Assembly: GCA_030490835.1 (NCBI GenBank)
Contig: CM059975.1
Span: 29,792,133 to 29,856,132 of the forward strand
From: Annona cherimola
Taxonomy: Eukaryota; Streptophyta; Magnoliopsida; Magnoliales; Annonaceae
Direction: 5' to 3'
DNA: 64,000 nt
In this document: positions 47,759-58,922 of the stretch, one piece after another
How the letters are laid out: every line of letters begins with the position of its first letter
How positions within the stretch are numbered: the first letter of the stretch is position 1
Made by a program: the position numbers and the translations under genes
The notes under the pieces: model-generated
The model's input: the letters and a program-made list of their open reading frames with translations, nothing else
What the model was told of the DNA's origin: nothing
The model's database searches: none

Positions 47759-50673
47759 TGTTGACATCTCACATAAATATGAAAATTAAATTTTCAAAGA
47801 GGCTTCCTACCATTTGTTATACCCATTTAAGGTTTTGTGGATCCACCTTTGAATTTTTAACCCATGTATTTGCAAGCCCAAATTTGTGCAGGATCCGTGG
47901 GCCTCCAATGCTTCAAGCCCACCACGGGGTGACGGTCACTAATCCATATGGCAGATCAGGAGCAATTTACATCCAAAACGAAATAACGAGTGTTTTCTCA
48001 AGACAATTGAAGCAGGATCGACGTAATGGACGGTTTGGATTAAACAAATAATTAGTATTTTATGAGATTTTAATGGTCAAAATAAATTTGACCAAAGAAA
48101 GAGATGAATTTGCAATATTTTAAATGGTGGACAAAAACTACCAGATTCAACCCACTAAATGAAGATCTAAACCGTTAAAGTGAGTAAGGGACATCGATAA
48201 ATGTGGGCCCCATCTACGATCAAGAAAAATATATGATGATAAACGCATAGATAAAAGACACAAAATGCACAAAATCAATGGCTAGGAGAAAGTTGACTTA
48301 CTAGCCAAGCCAACAAGGGGCTCATTGGTGGTTTCCAAAAACCACCCATAAAATTACCAGAAAGTCCATTTTTGTTAAAGTTTTGTAAAAAAAGGAAAAA
48401 TGGAGTTGTGCAAAAAATTAAAAGAAAATACCAATGTGCAAATTATCAAACTTAAAAGCTATAAAAAGAGAGCCCTCTCCCCTCATTTGGAACACGCTGA
48501 AAAAAACCCAAAAAACCATACAATCTTCCCTTTTTCTCCAAATCTGTTTGAGATCCATCTTGCTGTACCGGTTTGTTTCCTCGTCAAAAAAAAAGAAGGA
48601 AAAGCCGAAGAGACCAGACCACGCATCACATCTACCCCTTTTGCATTATCATTTCTTTTCTTTTTTTTAATATATATATATATATATAAGGAAGAGGAGC
48701 CAGCGCGTTCTCACATCATCCTCCTTTTCATTTTTTATTTTTTTTTTTAAAAAAACACCCCACATACCCTAAAATCCCTCTGCCAATACTCCTATCCGGG
48801 CTCCCCTTCTCATTGGATGTTGCTTTAAATTTTTTTTATCCAGCACATTCCAAGATCTCCCTCATATTTACATAAAAAAGGCACAACATACCCACGCCCC
48901 CTGCATCAATCCTCATTTTCAGTTTTCATTTTTTTTAAAAAAAAGAATCAAAAGAAAGCAAAACCTCCAGCACGTTATCATCCTCCTTTTCCAATTATAT
49001 ATATATATATATGGGATATGATCCTGTGCAGTCCGCTGTAAAATGGACCCCACACATATTAGATTATAATGAAACTTTATACACTCATTTATCCATATAT
49101 AAATCATACTTTAGACGGTTTAGATGTTGAAAAAATCACTTTAAACTTGATATTTACATTAAACTATTTTATTACGTTGATTTTGCACCATTTTAAGATG
49201 GAGACTACACACATGTTGGATTTGGATGAAAATTGGTATGGTAATAAAGTGAACAATTATAAATACAATGGGTGGGTGGATTTTCTATTTATGATCAGGT
49301 GGGGCCCACAGTGCATGGACTGCACGGTGCAGTCGCATGCACTGGATCATTTCCCATATATGGGATATGATCCTGTGCAGTCCGCTGTAAAATGGACCCC
49401 ACACACACACATATATATATATATCAGCACTCACTTCCCATTACATTATCCCCTTTTCCGGTTATTTTCCATTTTATATATTTTTTTAAAAAAAAACAAA
49501 AGAAAACAAAACCTCCAGCACGTTATTATTATTCCTTTTCAGTTTCTAAAAAATCAGCACGCCACTTCCTCCTTACATCATTTTTTTTCTCGGTTTTTTT
49601 TTCTTTTTTTCTTTTAAAAAAAACAACGCTGCCGCTGAGATTTTTTAGGGTATCTTTTTTTTTTAAAAAAAAAAAGAGAGAGCAAAATACGCTGAAGCAA
49701 GGCTACTTGCTTTGGGATAAAAAAGTCTTTTAAAAAAAAAACTGTTTACATAAAGTGTTGTCGCTGAGTAAAAAAAAAAAAACTAATGCACATCATCTAT
49801 TAATTGGTATATTTTTGTTTCGTTAAATCCATGACGTCTTTTAACTGCTCATAAATTTTTTATCCAAATCAAATACTTATGCAACAGACGTGTCACTATA
49901 TTTATAAAATAAATATATAAAAAAAGTATAAAATCAAATCATCATAAAAGAATTTTATTCTGCGCAATGGGAACAACTACCCGCATCTAACTTCCAAATT
50001 GAGTTAAGGCCTCAAAAAAAGTCTAGAGATTAAATTCCCGCCTTCACCCTTCCGAGCTTTTACATAAAAAATATATATGTATGTTAATTTCCCGCACTCC
50101 TAGGACCGATGTACTAGAAAAATAAAGTTGTATTTTTTTTCTAGTTGTGAGTTCACCCAGAGAATCTCTGTATTTCAGTGCTTTATTATACACGGACTAA
50201 CCATCGTTATATGGTTAGTGGCGACTCCAAAAGTTAATATATTAAATTTTATCAATATTTGTACGCATGTTACTAACTGCTAATTGCGTCTAATTGAGAT
50301 ACATGTTTGTGTTTGACCAACTCGCATCATTTAAAAATTTCTAAAAACTCGCATCGTCTAAAAGCCATAACATTTGCATCTCCCTTCTTTAACCCCCATG
50401 TCTATACCTTTTATATTTTTTCCATTTCTGATCTTGAACCCATTTTCTACACCGTTTATATTTTTATTTTTGTACGTTTAATTTCTGTATCTAACTTGCA
50501 TTACGTCTAACCCGCTAACTCGCTAACTTACATCTCATATTTATTTTCTTCTCTGGTGTATGCACATTTATTTTCTTGTTTAATTCACAGTTATATATTT
50601 TTAATTGAGTCTATCTTACACTTTTAGGCCTATTTGCCGGCCCATCGTAGCGCACTAAAAACCACGTGCTAAA
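47759..50673 (+). repeat. 3' LTR (2915 bp) with MITE insertion
   Basis: Matches the 5' LTR nearly base for base over long stretches, with scattered substitutions and homopolymer differences. It is about 460 bp longer, almost all from an insertion at about 49003-49423. It ends GCTAAA, where the 5' LTR has GCTACA. The TATA box copy is at 48460-48467. Confidence 0.9.
49010..49423 (+). mobile_element. MITE family A inside the 3' LTR
   Basis: The 5' LTR reads CCAATTATATATATCAACACTC here, while the 3' LTR has the MITE plus TA and CA repeats. The element opens TGGGATATGATCCTGTGCAG and closes CACTGGATCATTTCCCA, an inverted repeat pair. The core is complete (ATTTGGATGAAAATTGGTAT, GATCAGGTGGGGCCCA). 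After the right end, the first 45 bp of a second copy appear in direct orientation (49361-49405) and run into CACACACATATATATATATA. Confidence 0.88.
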
Positions 50674-50678
50674 ATATC

Positions 50679-51463
50679 CTTGACAAGAAGATTAGGATGA
50701 TCCTATACACGCCGGCGAATTCCTTGCTTACAGTTTGTAACGCTTTTGAGTTTCGGGATGGGATTAGAATTTTTATCAGAACTTGAATTTTTATCCTCTT
50801 CGCTCTCTGCCACGCTATCAACTTGCAGTAGCCACGGATGGAATTGCCTTATCACATATTCACATTGCTCCGCTAGAACCAAATCATATTGTATTCAAGC
50901 GCCTCTCCGAAATTGATAGAAATGAATAAAATGGTCAAAAGAATTGCAAAAATTGCGATTGTAAAATGAAAAATGTCATGATTGATTTTATTTATTTATT
51001 TTTTTGTACTTAAGTCGAGGCAGGCTTTTCTTTCATTTATGTCAATCGCTTAGCCGCTGCTCGGCGGTTTCTTCTTCTCCACTGCCGGGGGATGTCGCCG
51101 CCGAACTCTGCACCAACTCGCCGGATTCGTATAGCCCTGTTGGTTGTCTCTTTCGTTACTGGCAAACGCTAGATCCCCATTATTATCACAGGATTTCGCC
51201 AAATCTGCCGCCCGACCATTCTCCATCACTGCCATCACACAACAACTTGATGTCGTTTGGCTAGCTGTTACCGCACCAACCTCTCTCCATTAGCATCCGT
51301 TCATCCCGTCCATCTGCTCTTTGATGCTGCCATCTCATCGCCATCGACACACTTCTGGCCGCCAGCAACCATCTCTTCTTCTTCAAATCTGTCCAGCTCC
51401 CGAGGAGGCCCCCGTCCAGTCCAATCTCCTCTTTCTTTGAGATTATTATTTTTTATATCATAA
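50679..51463. other. Unidentified; GC-rich block 51004-51440
   Basis: About 51040-51440 is GC-rich and rich in TCTCC/CCG motifs, with frames on both strands (62-86 codons) but no domain. It could be an old untranslated leader or LINE 5' end. 50679-51000 is ordinary AT-rich sequence. Confidence 0.35.
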
Positions 51464-51754
51464 GGGTGTGTTTGTTTCGAATATAAACATGTCAACCAAA
51501 ACTTTTCAATCTAAAACTTTTCGCTCTCCATAACTATTCTATTTTTTAATTATTTCTTCACATTTTCTTATACAAACTACCTTACTTTTCAATCATTTCT
51601 ACACAACTATCCATACAACTAACCTATCTATTTTAACTTTATTCTCTTTATTTCTCATCATTACTCCTATTATATCACATCATTTTCTATCAATGTGACA
51701 ACTTCTATCTCAAAAACTTTTCATCAAAAGTTTTAACCCCAACCAAACACACCC
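51464..51754. mobile_element. Tourist-like MITE, TAA duplication
   Basis: The ends GGGTGTGTTTG and CAAACACACCC are perfect inverted repeats fitting the PIF/Harbinger pattern G(N)5GTT. TAA lies at 51461-51463 and 51755-51757. 291 bp, non-coding, with AAAACTTTTCAATCTAAAAC near the left end. Confidence 0.85.
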
Positions 51755-51829
51755 TAAATATGTTCATCGCATTGAGTGGACGACCGAGATGTGCGCAACA
51801 GAGACGGGAGATCGGTAGGGGCATATTTA

Positions 51830-52097
51830 GAGTGCGTTTGGGAATGGATAAAAGTTTCGAAGAGTAGAAGTTGTTAAATAATGTGATATGATAGGGGTAA
51901 TGATGAGTAATAAAGATGATAAAGTTAAAATAGATAAGTTAGTTGTGTGGATAATTGTGTAGAAATGATTGAAAAGTAGGGTAGTTGTATAGGAAAATAT
52001 GAAAAAATAATTAAAAAATATGATAATTATGGAGAGTAAAAAGTTTTAGATTGAAAAGTTTTAACTTGATATTTTTTAATCATTACCAAACATACTC
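51830..52097. mobile_element. Tourist-like MITE, TTA duplication, inverted copy
   Basis: The ends GAGTGCGTTTGG and CCAAACATACTC are inverted repeats with TTA at 51827-51829 and 52098-52100. Its interior is the approximate reverse complement of the MITE at 51464-51754 (TTTTAGATTGAAAAGTTTTA here against its complement there), so the two form an inverted pair 75 bp apart. Confidence 0.82.
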
Positions 52098-52466
52098 TTA
52101 AATTTTAGTACTCAACGGCGCATTGAATCATTTCTCATACATGGAGCAGTGTAAGTAGGAAGTCCAAAGTTCAAATATTTGATGGAGACAATGGTCTCGT
52201 TATCTAACATATACCTCCGTCAAATGACTATAATCCGAATAAAAAAAAATGTTTAGCATAACGGCAGCCAAACAAGCCCGGATAAAATCATAAAATAGGC
52301 AATAAAGCCAAATCATAAAATAGGCAATAAAGACCATATATTAAGCTCAATCAAACAGGGCCCATTAATTACATTCATCTTAATTTGCATTATATTTAAA
52401 CTTTGAGATAATTTTACAATTTTTTAAGAAAGACAACAATCTCCCGTCAACTAGTGTTCACCTTTA

Positions 52467-52717
52467 AGTATATGTTTAGGTAGTAATAAAACTTTTAATG
52501 AAAAATTTTTAAAAATAAAAGTTATAAAACGATATGCTAATAACGTGAAGTAAAGAGAATAAAATTAAAATAGATAAGTATGTTGCGTAGAAATTATTAA
52601 AAAGTAGGATAATTATATAAGAAAATGTGAAAAAATTATTGAAAAATAGAATTATAATAGAAATTGAAAATTTTTAAATTAAAATTGACATTTTTTTCTT
52701 AGTACTGAACGTACCCA
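52467..52717. mobile_element. Degenerate Tourist-like MITE
   Basis: The left GTATATGTTTAGG and right CTGAACGTACCC ends are imperfect inverted repeats. The interior (AAGTTATAAAACGATATG, TTAAAATAGATAAGT, GAAAATGTGAAAAAATTATT) follows the copy at 51830. No clear duplication. Confidence 0.5.
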
Positions 52718-52810
52718 AACAAAAAAAAAAAAAAAAACAAGAAAATAAGAAAAAAAAAAAAAAAAGGATGCAGAGGCAAGTAGGCCCTAAAAAGGTGAAA
52801 ACATGTTAGA

Positions 52811-52867
52811 GGGCCCGGCCCACCCTTCCTCCTGAAACTAGCTGGCTTTTGGGAAGAGGGCGGGAAG
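52811..52867 (+). promoter_or_regulatory. Candidate POLH promoter motifs
   Basis: A GGCCCA motif (site II type, common in plant housekeeping and replication genes) is at 52817-52822. GGGCGGGAAG at 52858-52867 is one base from the E2F consensus on the reverse strand. Both lie 110-170 bp before the start codon, after two A-runs (52724-52764). No clear TATA box is seen, and the transcription start is unknown. Confidence 0.4.
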
Positions 52868-52977
52868 AAGGATTAGCAAGTTGCCGCGTCTTCATTTTCC
52901 ATTTTTCTTTTCTTTTTATTTTTTTTTTGTTGATCAAGGCCGCGTCCTTGTTTTGGTAGGGAAGAAAGGAAGGAGAG

Positions 52978-55900
52978 ATGCCGATTGCAAGACCAGAGCC
53001 GCAGGAAGCTCGAATCATTGCCCACGTTGACATGGATTGTTTCTACGTCCAAGGCACACTCTATCTCCTCCTCCATATTGCCTGAATTATCACGGTTTTC
53101 ACCGGAATTTAGTTTTTTTTTTTTGTTTTAAATAATTTTTTTGAAAAATGAATTTTGGTTACTGTTGTATGTAGTGGAACAAAGAAGGCAGCCGAATTTG
53201 AAGGGTTTGCCAACTGCTGTTGTGCAGTATAATTCCTGGAAAGGCGGAGGACTCATTGCTGTCGGTTACGAAGCTCGCAAGTTCGGTGTTAAGCGGTTTG
53301 TAAAAGCATGCCGTTGTTAATTTTTCATGTTTTTCTGTTGCAAAATCAGAATCTTGGCAGCCCCCATTTAAGCTAATATACCAATTTTCAGTTCCATGCG
53401 AGGAGATGAGGCCAAAAAGGTCTGCCCAGATATCCACTTGATTCAAGTCCCGGTCGCTCGTGGTAAAGCTGAACTTAATTTATACCGGGATGCCGGTTCA
53501 GAGGTTTGTTGGGACTTAGGACTGAAAGTTTTATGTGAATTCGTCATCTTTCTGCATTGTTTTGTGGGAATTCCCTATGGCTTGGTGCATGAAAGTGGTA
53601 TCAATTGATGGCTCTTTGATTCTCTTGATCGTGTCATTATGGAGGGTGCTCGAATGTCTTTCTGGCTGGGATGTTAGCTATGCATTTGTAGAGGTTTCTC
53701 GAATTTGGTTACGAATTCAAGTCTGGTTATTGCAGAGCAGTACTTGTATTTGAAAACTTTTTTTGCATCCCACCTAGAACGATTCTTTCTTCTTGCATGG
53801 ACTGCTTACGTACTTACATCAGGACACTAATCAACATACCAATCTGGCGAGAACTTTCTTTTCCTTGATTATGAAGCTATTTTCGATTTTATATCATGTT
53901 TGAGATGAACTTGGAACTCGCAGGTAGTCTCTATACTTGCAAGGAAAGGACGGTGTGAGCGGGCATCAATTGATGAAGTTTATCTTGACCTGACAGATGC
54001 AGCTGAATCAATGCTATCTGAAAATCCTCCAGAAATCATGGAAACATTTGAAGAGGAAGCACTCAAATCTCATGTCTTGGGGCTTAATGGGGTATGGGAT
54101 GAATATCTGTTTATAGTTTGGTTGTTGGATGCATCTGTGTGGCTAATGAACAATAATATCAGTCCTGAGTCCAACTAAAGAGAGGCCGCGGACTGTAATA
54201 CCAGTCAGGCTAAAGAGCATATGGAATTGGAATGTTTGCTGCAACGGTATTGCAATACAAATTTCTGTAGCATTTGGGATCAAATAGGCCCAGTAATGGT
54301 CATTCCGAGAAGAGGTGGATTGAGAAAGATGATACCCAAAGAAGTCTTCTGGTTGAATGTGGACATGCCTTTTAGAGTATATGGTAATCCTGTACGACCA
54401 AAGTGAAAGACTCCATGGGATGGCTGTAATTCCAACCATTGTTAATATGATGATTTGTTGGTTGGTTGAGGAAAATGTCTAAATGGATGAACATAGTGGA
54501 ATGGAAATGTTAAAAAATTAAGCTAGATATCTTACAACACAAAGGACGTATAAAATTTGAACTTCATGCATCTAAAGGTATTCGAGATAACAACTAGTAG
54601 GTAGATGAGGGGTTATAGTCTTGGATTTTAGTTCACATCCATGTCAGAATGTTGTTTTGAGCTGGTATTGCATCTAGGATAATGGCAACCGGGCAAAGAC
54701 AGTTAAAGAGTGGCTGTCTAGGAGTGATGCTGACCATTGGGATAAGCTTTTAGCTTGTGGAGCAATTATTGTAGCAGAGCTTCGAATGCAAGTGTTGAAA
54801 GAGACGGAGTTTACATGTTCAGCTGGCATAGCTCACAATAAGGTAGCAGTTTGATTTCTTTCTGCGGGACTCATTTCTGTTGCTGCTTTATTTCTTTCTC
54901 TGGAATTCATTTCCGTTGCTTCTTGGGGTTTTAGTCTTACAATTTTGCAACTTTGACAGCATCTGCTTGTCTGCTTTGTAGAGGAATCTGTTTCCTTGGA
55001 TCGTTTGTTTTGTGGTCATGCACTGCATATTCAGTACTTGATTACCTATTATTCTTAATGACAAAATCATACTAATAAATAATTTATTCATGTGTCACCC
55101 TTATCATGTGTTCTAGAACGAACACAGACTAGACTCCAAACCATCCACAATGATATGGTGGCCCATGCAAGTCTACTACTACTAATTTACATATTCCATG
55201 GTTCATTGACTCTTTCAATTTTTCACTTTACATATCTTTTTCATCTTGATGACATGCAGTCATAAGCCTACTTTTCTGCTGGCTCTTGTGGAATTTTTGC
55301 TTTTCATTTTTCATTGCTTTAAATTGTAGACTTATTACTTGTGGTTGATTTTTTTGCCAGATGCTAGCAAAACTTGCGAGTGGCATGAACAAACCTGCAC
55401 AGCAAACTGTTGTGCCCTCCTTTTGCGTAAAGGATTTGCTTGCTTCTTTGCCAGTAAAGAAGATGTAATGTCTTGCATTTGTTGCTTTCTTCAATTTTTT
55501 TAGTCAATTGTTATGGCTTTTTTGGTATCAACTCATTGTCCACGCAAACAATGCCTTTGTAATGTTATTTTGGTGTTCTCCGTGCAAATGGTCCGGTTGG
55601 ATTGACAATGATGTCTAGGATAAATTCATACCTCCCCCACCAACACGCCCACACCCACACCCACACCCACACAAACCCAAACCCAGACACAATTCAAGCT
55701 CAAATGAGATAAATTTTGTCATTCATCGAAATCTCCAATTAAGATTAACTTTAAGATATTAGCCAAAGAGGCTGTGCTAACCTGCGTATCATTGAGGTCC
55801 CAAAATGTACCATTGACATTGACATTTCTGTGTAAGATTATCATTTGGGACTAACATTGTGTTGGTCTAAATGATTTTCACCTTTTTTTTACAGTATGTT

Positions 55901-58470
55901 TTAAAGTTTTTTCAAGTGTTGAGATTCATTTAAGTTTCCAATAGCTGATCATGTTGATTTTTGAAGTGTGGACTAATGTTTGTTGCCAATTGCAAAGGTT
56001 GAAATGTTGTTTTCGTTAAGTATCCTGATGGAGTTGATACAACACATTCATGGAAACTTTTGCTTGAGATGTTTCTGTGAAATTATTTCCAGATAAGATA
56101 TCAATGATTAAAGAGGCGTATGGTATTTGAGGCCCAATTTGACAACATTCCCATATTCTTATTTGATTACCTGTATAAGATATTTTAGCACACTATCTGG
56201 TCTTTTATTGCACAATATTCTTCTTATTAACCTAAACTGTCACTATTTTCACTTTGTTATCAATCTGTTTTTCTGTCTCTTGGTTTCAAATTTTCAAAGA
56301 GGATGTGTGGGCTTTTTATTTATTTATTTTTTAACTTCTCTCTCTAGCGTCCAGGAATGTTTTTGTAATATTTTTTAGCTTCTTTTTTGTTTTATACTGT
56401 TCGTAGGAAACAGCTTGGTGGAAAGCTTGGTAGTTCCTTACAAAGTGATCTTGGAGTTAGCACTGTTGGAGATTTACTGCAGTTTTCTGAAGCAAAGCTG
56501 CAGGAACATTATGGCGTTAATACAGGGTGTGGTATTTGTTAGATGTTAGCATATCATGCATTTTCCCTTTTGTTGTTTCTGCTTAGTTTGGAACAGAGGT
56601 ATAGCTCTTGGTTAGTTGTTTTATGTTTGCCGTTCATCATCATTGTCACTGTTGTTGTCACTTAGTTGTCATTGACTATCATTTTCTGCCTCCCAATTTA
56701 TGAAGGACAATATCTTTAGTTAAACACAGGTCATCATATTTTGTTACTTCCCAGTTATATTCTTCAACTTGTAACAACTCTGTTATGTACTGATAGAATT
56801 TTGATCTCTGTTACATAGTCATTCCATCATGCCTCTAACGTAATAATATATTTACGGTAAGAGTTGTCGCCGTGTGACCTGGAGGTCACGGGTTCGAGTC
56901 GTGGAAACAGCCTCTTGCAAAAAATGCAAGGTAAGGCTGCGTACTATAGACCCAATGTGGTCCGACCCTTCCCCGGACCCCGCGCATAGCGGGAGCTTGA
57001 TGCACCGGGCTGCCCTTTTATTCTTGGCCCTCATTGCTCATGGCACTCAGTGAAGTGATAAACTGGAAAGAGTTATTTTTAAGCTGTAAAAGATTTGTTC
57101 TCTTAGTTTTTCTTGATCATTGCCTCTTGCTAATTATTGATTCTTTTGCCCTTATGTTTCTCTTTTTTCCTTTTGGACCAGCCTGAGACACTATTTTGCT
57201 CTGTTGATCATGTCTGTTGCCTTTGTCAAGATCATGATCATTTTTTTGCCTTTTTCTTTTTTAATATATTGATGTGAAGCCAGCCTCTAACACATTTCTG
57301 CATCAATTTTTTTTTTTTTTTTGATCTTCTTAGCCCATTCCCGTTTTCTCTTAAATCAGCAATTTTCTTAAGAGTAGAAAAGCAAAGGGTTCTGTATCTC
57401 AGTAACACAATCTTCTCAGTCATCCTTGATTCCTTGTCAATTTCTTTCTCCTCCTTGTTTTCGTTTCCTTATTCTGTTTGGTCCTGAATGCTTAATACAC
57501 ACATTTTCTGCTCCTAACTCAACACAATCTTCTCAGTCATCCTTAATTCCTTGTCAATTTCTTCACCCTCGTTTTCTTTCCTTGTTCTGTTTGGTCCTGA
57601 ATGCTTAATACACACATTTTCTGCTCCTAACTCAACACAATCTTCTCAGTCATTATTAATTCCTAGTCAATTTTTTCCTCCTCCTTGTTTTCTTTTCCTT
57701 GTTCTGTTTGGTCCTAAATGCTTAATACACACATTTTCAGCTCCTAAATCAATTGTGGCTTGGATTTATTGTTCTCTTTAACTCTGTTTGCTAACATATT
57801 ACAATGACTACTACTGTATCATCATGATTGTTATGTTTTTATCACTATTACTGTATCATTATTATTGTTATGAAGATGTTTTTTCACTGCAGTACATGGC
57901 TGTGGAATATTGCTAGAGGAATCAGTGGGGATGAAGTTGAGGGCCGGCTTCTTCCAAAGAGCCATGGCTGTGGAAAGACTTTCCCTGGTCCACAAGCATT
58001 GAAAACTATTGCCTCTGTAAGGATGATTTCCTCTTACCGGTAATTTGTCATGCATGGAGATCACATATAGCGATTGAAAATAGAGAGAGAGAGAGAGAGA
58101 GAGCTGCGTTGCACCGGAACAGAGGTACATTTGCCCAAAAATGGGCCCCACACATATTAGAATGCAACGAGACTTTATCCATATATAAATTTTATAGCAA
58201 ATACTTTATATGTTGAAAAAATCACTTTAAGGTTGTTATTTACATCAAATTATATTATTACGTTAAATTTATACTATTTTCAGATGGGATCTATATACAT
58301 ATCCGATTGGGATGAAAATTGGTATGGTAATAGAATACGTGGTTCTAAATACAATGGGTGGAGTAGATTATAATTTTATGATCATATAGGGTCCATTTTG
58401 GTGTAATCGCACCGCTGTTACGGTGCAGTTGCGCTACACTTGAATAATTCTCATATATATATATAGATAG

Positions 58471-58546
<76 letters not shown>

Positions 58547-58890
58547 GTTCCGGTGTAGCGCCACTGCACTGGAACAATGGTACATTTGCCCATTTTTGGG
58601 CTTTACATATTAGAATGCAATGAAGCTTTATACAATCATTTATCCATGTATAAATTTTATAGCAAATGGTTTACATGTTGAAAAAAACACTTTAAAGTTG
58701 TTATTTACATCAAACTATTTTATTACGTTGAATTTGTACCATTTTCAGATGGAGTCCATAAACATATCCGATTGGGATGAAAATTGATATGGTAATAGAA
58801 TACATTATTCTGAATACAATGCGTGGAGTAGATTATAATTTTATGATCATGCGGGGCCCATTTTGGCGCATCTGCACTTGAATATTTATC

Positions 58891-58922
<32 letters not shown>

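Larger units (their letters stand above)
26983..50673 (+). mobile_element. 23.7-kb Tat-lineage Ty3/Gypsy retrotransposon
   Basis: Two long, closely similar LTRs (26983-29439 and 47759-50673) bound the element. The start is TGTTGACA in both; the ends are GCTACA and GCTAAA. Flanking ATGTC (26978-26982) and ATATC (50674-50678) give a 4/5 target duplication. Plus-strand domains run gag, protease, RT, RNase H, archaeal-type RNase H, integrase. The extra RNase H before integrase, long LTRs and great length are hallmarks of the Tat lineage (Ogre, Retand, Grande relatives). No chromodomain is seen. About 12 kb lies between integrase and the 3' LTR, with antisense and captured material. In-frame stops in every domain mean it cannot move on its own, though the LTRs are still very alike, so insertion was fairly recent. 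Confidence 0.9.

Noticed and set aside
53047..53052. GT at 53047 as the normal donor of POLH intron 1
   Set aside because: Joining it to the acceptor at 53174 drops conserved residues and shifts the frame; no in-frame alternative acceptor is seen.
54143..54439. 98-codon minus-strand ORF in POLH intron 4
   Set aside because: No domain, and a partly overlapping plus-strand frame is similar; it is treated as intronic sequence.
58345..58593. Minus-strand ORF with long Leu-Ser repeats
   Set aside because: It is a translation of the GA/GATA microsatellite.
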